A DNA stretch of 64,000 bases from CAVQBJ01 sp963710725 (GTDB lineage Bacteria > Actinomycetota > Thermoleophilia > Solirubrobacterales > Solirubrobacteraceae): contig CAVQBJ010000002.1 in assembly GCA_963710725.1 (NCBI GenBank), positions 496,001-560,000 of the forward strand. The letters are read 5' to 3'. This document shows positions 61,867 to 64,000 of this stretch, piece after piece; the stretch's first letter is position 1, and each line of letters opens with the position of its first letter. The position numbers were made by a program, and so were the translations under genes. The notes beneath the pieces are model-generated. The model made no database searches. It had not been told where the DNA came from and was given only the letters and a program-made list of their open reading frames with translations.

Positions 61867-62841
61867 CTACCGTCCGCGGGTATGGGGCAGCGTGAACGGC
61901 GGGGCAGGACCGACGGGGATGATGCGCTTCGGGTTCAGCTCGTCGTGGGTCGTGTAGTAGTGGCGCTTGATCTGCGCCATGGCCACGGTCTCGGCCACCC
62001 CGGGCCACTGGTACAGCTCGCGCAGGTAGTCCCACAGCGCGGGGTACTCGACGATCCGGCGCCGGTTACAACGAAAGTGCACGTGGTAGACCTCGTCGAA
62101 GCGCACGAGGGTGACGAACAATCGCCAGTCCGCCTCGGTGACCGCGTCGCCCACGAGATAGCGGCGTGAGCCGAGCAGCTCCTCGAGCCAGTCGAGGCTG
62201 TCGAACAGGCGCTCGAAGGCGAGCTCGTAGGCCCGCTGGCTGCGCGCGAACCCGGCGCGGTAGACACCGTTATTGATCGTGGCGTAGATGCGCTCGTTGA
62301 GCGCATCGATCTCGTCTCGGACGGACTCGGGATACAGCCGCGGTCCCTCGTCGCCGAGGGCGCCGAGCGAGAGCGGCGAGTCGAACATGCGGATGATGTC
62401 GGCCGACTCGTTGGAGACGATCTCGCCGCGCTCGGTGTCCCACAGGACGGGGAGGCTCACGCGCCCGTCGTAGCCGGGGTCGGTGGCCACGTAGGCGGCG
62501 CTCGCGAAGGCCCAGCCGTTGACCTCGTCGACGTAGCGACCGCCCGGTCCGTCGTCGAACGCCTCGCCGGTGAACGCCCAGCCGCGCTGGTCTCGGAACG
62601 GGTGCGCGTACGAGACGCCGATCGCCGCCCCGAGCCCCCTCAGCCGTCGCACGATCGCCGTCCGATGACACCACGGGCAGGCGAGCGAGATGTAGAGGTG
62701 ATAGCGGCCTGCCTGCGGCGGGAACTCGGCCCCCGGCTCGCTGCTCACCCAGCGGCGGAAGCGGCTCTCCTGGCGCACGAACTCGCCCTCGGAGAGCTCG
62801 CACGCGAGCGTGAACGGGGCCGGCTCGACGGTCATGACCAC
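61867..62841 (-). CDS. Glutathionyl-hydroquinone reductase family (YqjG-like GST)
   Basis: A 324-aa glutathione S-transferase-fold protein. ISLACPWCHRTAIVRRLRGL near 50 has the catalytic Cys of the Xi class, with VNGWAFASAAYVATDPGYDG near 105 and VGDAVTEADWRLFVTLVRFDEVYHVHFRCNRRRI near 225. The length fits YqjG. Actinobacteria usually use mycothiol, so the physiological thiol may not be glutathione. No pathway neighbours. Confidence 0.92.
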   Translation of the reverse strand: MVMTVEPAPFTLACELSEGEFVRQESRFRRWVSSEPGAEFPPQAGRYHLYISLACPWCHRTAIVRRLRGLGAAIGVSYAHPFRDQRGWAFTGEAFDDGPGGRYVDEVNGWAFASAAYVATDPGYDGRVSLPVLWDTERGEIVSNESADIIRMFDSPLSLGALGDEGPRLYPESVRDEIDALNERIYATINNGVYRAGFARSQRAYELAFERLFDSLDWLEELLGSRRYLVGDAVTEADWRLFVTLVRFDEVYHVHFRCNRRRIVEYPALWDYLRELYQWPGVAETVAMAQIKRHYYTTHDELNPKRIIPVGPAPPFTLPHTRGR

Positions 62842-62865
62842 ACCGTAACGCGCGCGCCGTCGCGC

Positions 62866-63714
62866 TCAGCCGGGGTGCGGGAACTGCGTGCCCACGAACG
62901 CGTCCCACATGCGGGCGGTCATCAGCCGGCGCTGGGCGATGAGCAGATGGGCCGAGGGGGTGACGCGGTACCGCAGCTTCGGGCGGCGCGCGCTCAGCGC
63001 GCGCTCGACGACGGCGGCCACGCGCTCGGGCCCCCCACCGAGCAGGCGCATCGGCCCGCGCTCGTACGCCTGCACGGTGAGCGCTCCCACGCGCTCGTTG
63101 AAATCGTCGTAGGGAGCGATCCGTCGCAGGCCATCCAGCGAGGCGACCGCGGCACGGTCGAAGTGCGTGTGGATCGCACCGGGCTGGACGATCACAACGT
63201 CGACGCCGAAGCCCGCCACCTCGAAGCGCAGCGCGTCTGAGAGCGCCTCGAGCGCGTACTTGGTCGCGTGGTAGGCACCGCCCCCGGGAAAGGTGAAGTT
63301 GGCGCCCATCGAGCTGATGTTCACGATCCGGCCCGCGCGGCGCTCGCGCATCGAGGGCAGCACGAGCTGGCACATCGCCACCACGCCGAACACGTTCGTC
63401 TCGAACTGGCGGCGCAGCGCGTCGAGCTGCAGGGTCTCGACCGCTCCGGACTGCGAGTAGCCGGCGTTGTTGACGAGTGCGCCGACGGCCCCCTCGGCCT
63501 CGACGATGTGCGCGACCGCGCGCTCGCGGGAGGACTCGTCGGTGACGTCGAGCTGCAGCGGCCGGGCGCCGAGCGCCTCGACCTCGGCGACGTCCTCGAT
63601 GCGGCGCGCGCTCGCGTAGACGGTGTGCCCGGCGCGGGCGAGCCGCTCCGCGCACGCCCGCCCGATGCCGCTCGACGCGCCGGTGACGAGGATCGGAGAT
63701 GGCGAGGGGGTCAT
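62866..63714 (-). CDS. Short-chain dehydrogenase/reductase
   Basis: NAD(P)-dependent Rossmann enzyme. TGASSGIGRACAERLARAGHTVY near 11 is the cofactor site, NNAGYSQSGAVE near 86, and the catalytic Tyr and Lys are in AYHATKYALEAL near 150, with Ser in NISSMGA. The C-terminal LLIAQRRLMTARMWDAFVGTQF end resembles the classical SDRs of fatty-chain oxidation. Length 282 aa. The substrate is unknown. Confidence 0.92.
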   Translation of the reverse strand: MTPSPSPILVTGASSGIGRACAERLARAGHTVYASARRIEDVAEVEALGARPLQLDVTDESSRERAVAHIVEAEGAVGALVNNAGYSQSGAVETLQLDALRRQFETNVFGVVAMCQLVLPSMRERRAGRIVNISSMGANFTFPGGGAYHATKYALEALSDALRFEVAGFGVDVVIVQPGAIHTHFDRAAVASLDGLRRIAPYDDFNERVGALTVQAYERGPMRLLGGGPERVAAVVERALSARRPKLRYRVTPSAHLLIAQRRLMTARMWDAFVGTQFPHPG

Positions 63715-63723
63715 GCCACGCGC

Positions 63724-64000
63724 TCAGTCCTGGCCGGCGACGATCGCCTCCCGCGCCGCGTGGGCGGCGCTCCATCCGGCGGGCAGGCGGCCGTCGCGCA
63801 CGCCCGAGGGCACGGCGTCGCCGAGCACGCAGTACTCCGGCGCCGGTCCGAGCGCGAGCTCGCGCCGCCACAGGCCCGAGCGCTCGCGGTCGAGGCCGTC
63901 GCCGAGCAGCAGCGACGCGACCGCGTCCTCGGGATGCTCACGGGTCGTGGACACCCACACCGCGAGCCGCACGTCGGCCAGCCTCACCGTGCCCTCGCTC
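63724..64000 (-). CDS. Unrecognised protein, cut by the window edge
   Basis: The C-terminal part of a protein whose N-terminus lies beyond the right edge, or a short protein starting with GTG at 63987. The end reads AVASLLLGDGLDRERSGLWRRELALGPAPEYCVLGDAVPSGVRDGRLPAGWSAAHAAREAIVAGQD (in parts), with no known motif. The stop is 9 bp before the SDR gene, so it may be in the same operon. Confidence 0.45.
   Translation of the reverse strand, partial: SEGTVRLADVRLAVWVSTTREHPEDAVASLLLGDGLDRERSGLWRRELALGPAPEYCVLGDAVPSGVRDGRLPAGWSAAHAAREAIVAGQD

Overview
This 64 kb window is chromosomal DNA of a high-GC actinobacterium. GTG starts are frequent, stop/start overlaps of the ATGA or GTGA type are common, and several genes look leaderless. 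The gene sets rpsB-tsf-pyrH-frr-uppS-cdsA-dxr-rseP, the lspA-yggT-proC-sepF-yggS-pgeF cluster, and the short HisG plus HisZ pairing would fit Thermoleophilia (Solirubrobacterales-like). That placement is an inference; the complete 16S gene at 36384-37917 would settle it. Almost every gene is core metabolism or information processing, mostly on the minus strand.

Layout. 1-1308: left-truncated acyl-CoA synthetase. 1442-8616: translation, lipid and isoprenoid operon, read from rpsB down to rseP. 8824-14057: regulatory and envelope genes (STAND-type ATPase with C-terminal HTH, a small membrane protein, a LysM protein, a two-repeat hypothetical protein, a PAS-GGDEF protein). 14128-20115: rluD-like, lspA, yggT, proC, sepF, yggS, pgeF and a CCA/poly(A) nucleotidyltransferase. 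20149-30253: histidine genes (murA-hisZ-hisG-hisD-hisB-hisH-hisA, with hisF set apart by a divergent marR/MMPL pair). 30418-32019: an isocitrate/isopropylmalate dehydrogenase family gene and a small ORF with a LexA-type box over its start. 32064-38336: a complete rRNA operon (16S-23S-5S, minus strand) with no tRNA in the spacer. 38337-46843: yjbQ, tyrS, a class A PBP, mpg, argH, a LuxR regulator and a DegT aminotransferase. 46949-56494: a leucine/isoleucine supercluster (leuA, xre-leuC-leuD-leuB-ilvE-cimA). 56564-64000: quinone oxidoreductase, serA-serC, a hypothetical protein, a glutathionyl-hydroquinone-reductase-like protein, an SDR and a truncated ORF.

The least ordinary content is in RNA-level features. 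(1) The 23S gene is interrupted by a 706-nt group I intron at the position equivalent to E. coli 1917. It carries a single-motif LAGLIDADG endonuclease gene that overlaps the ribozyme core. (2) serC-serA is preceded by a sequence matching the ZTP (pfl) riboswitch, starting about at the predicted +1. (3) leuA is preceded by a 17-codon leader peptide with six Leu codons, four of them consecutive, which points to attenuation. (4) hisB carries an apparent one-base insertion near its 3' end that puts HisB in frame with HisH. (5) A small ORF start codon is embedded in an SOS-type box.

Metabolically, LeuA and CimA feed the shared LeuCD and LeuB steps, and IlvE finishes branched-chain synthesis. SerA and SerC make phosphoserine under apparent one-carbon (ZTP) control. 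The his genes form a nearly complete pathway set. Boundaries of rRNAs and starts of GTG/TTG genes are by eye.
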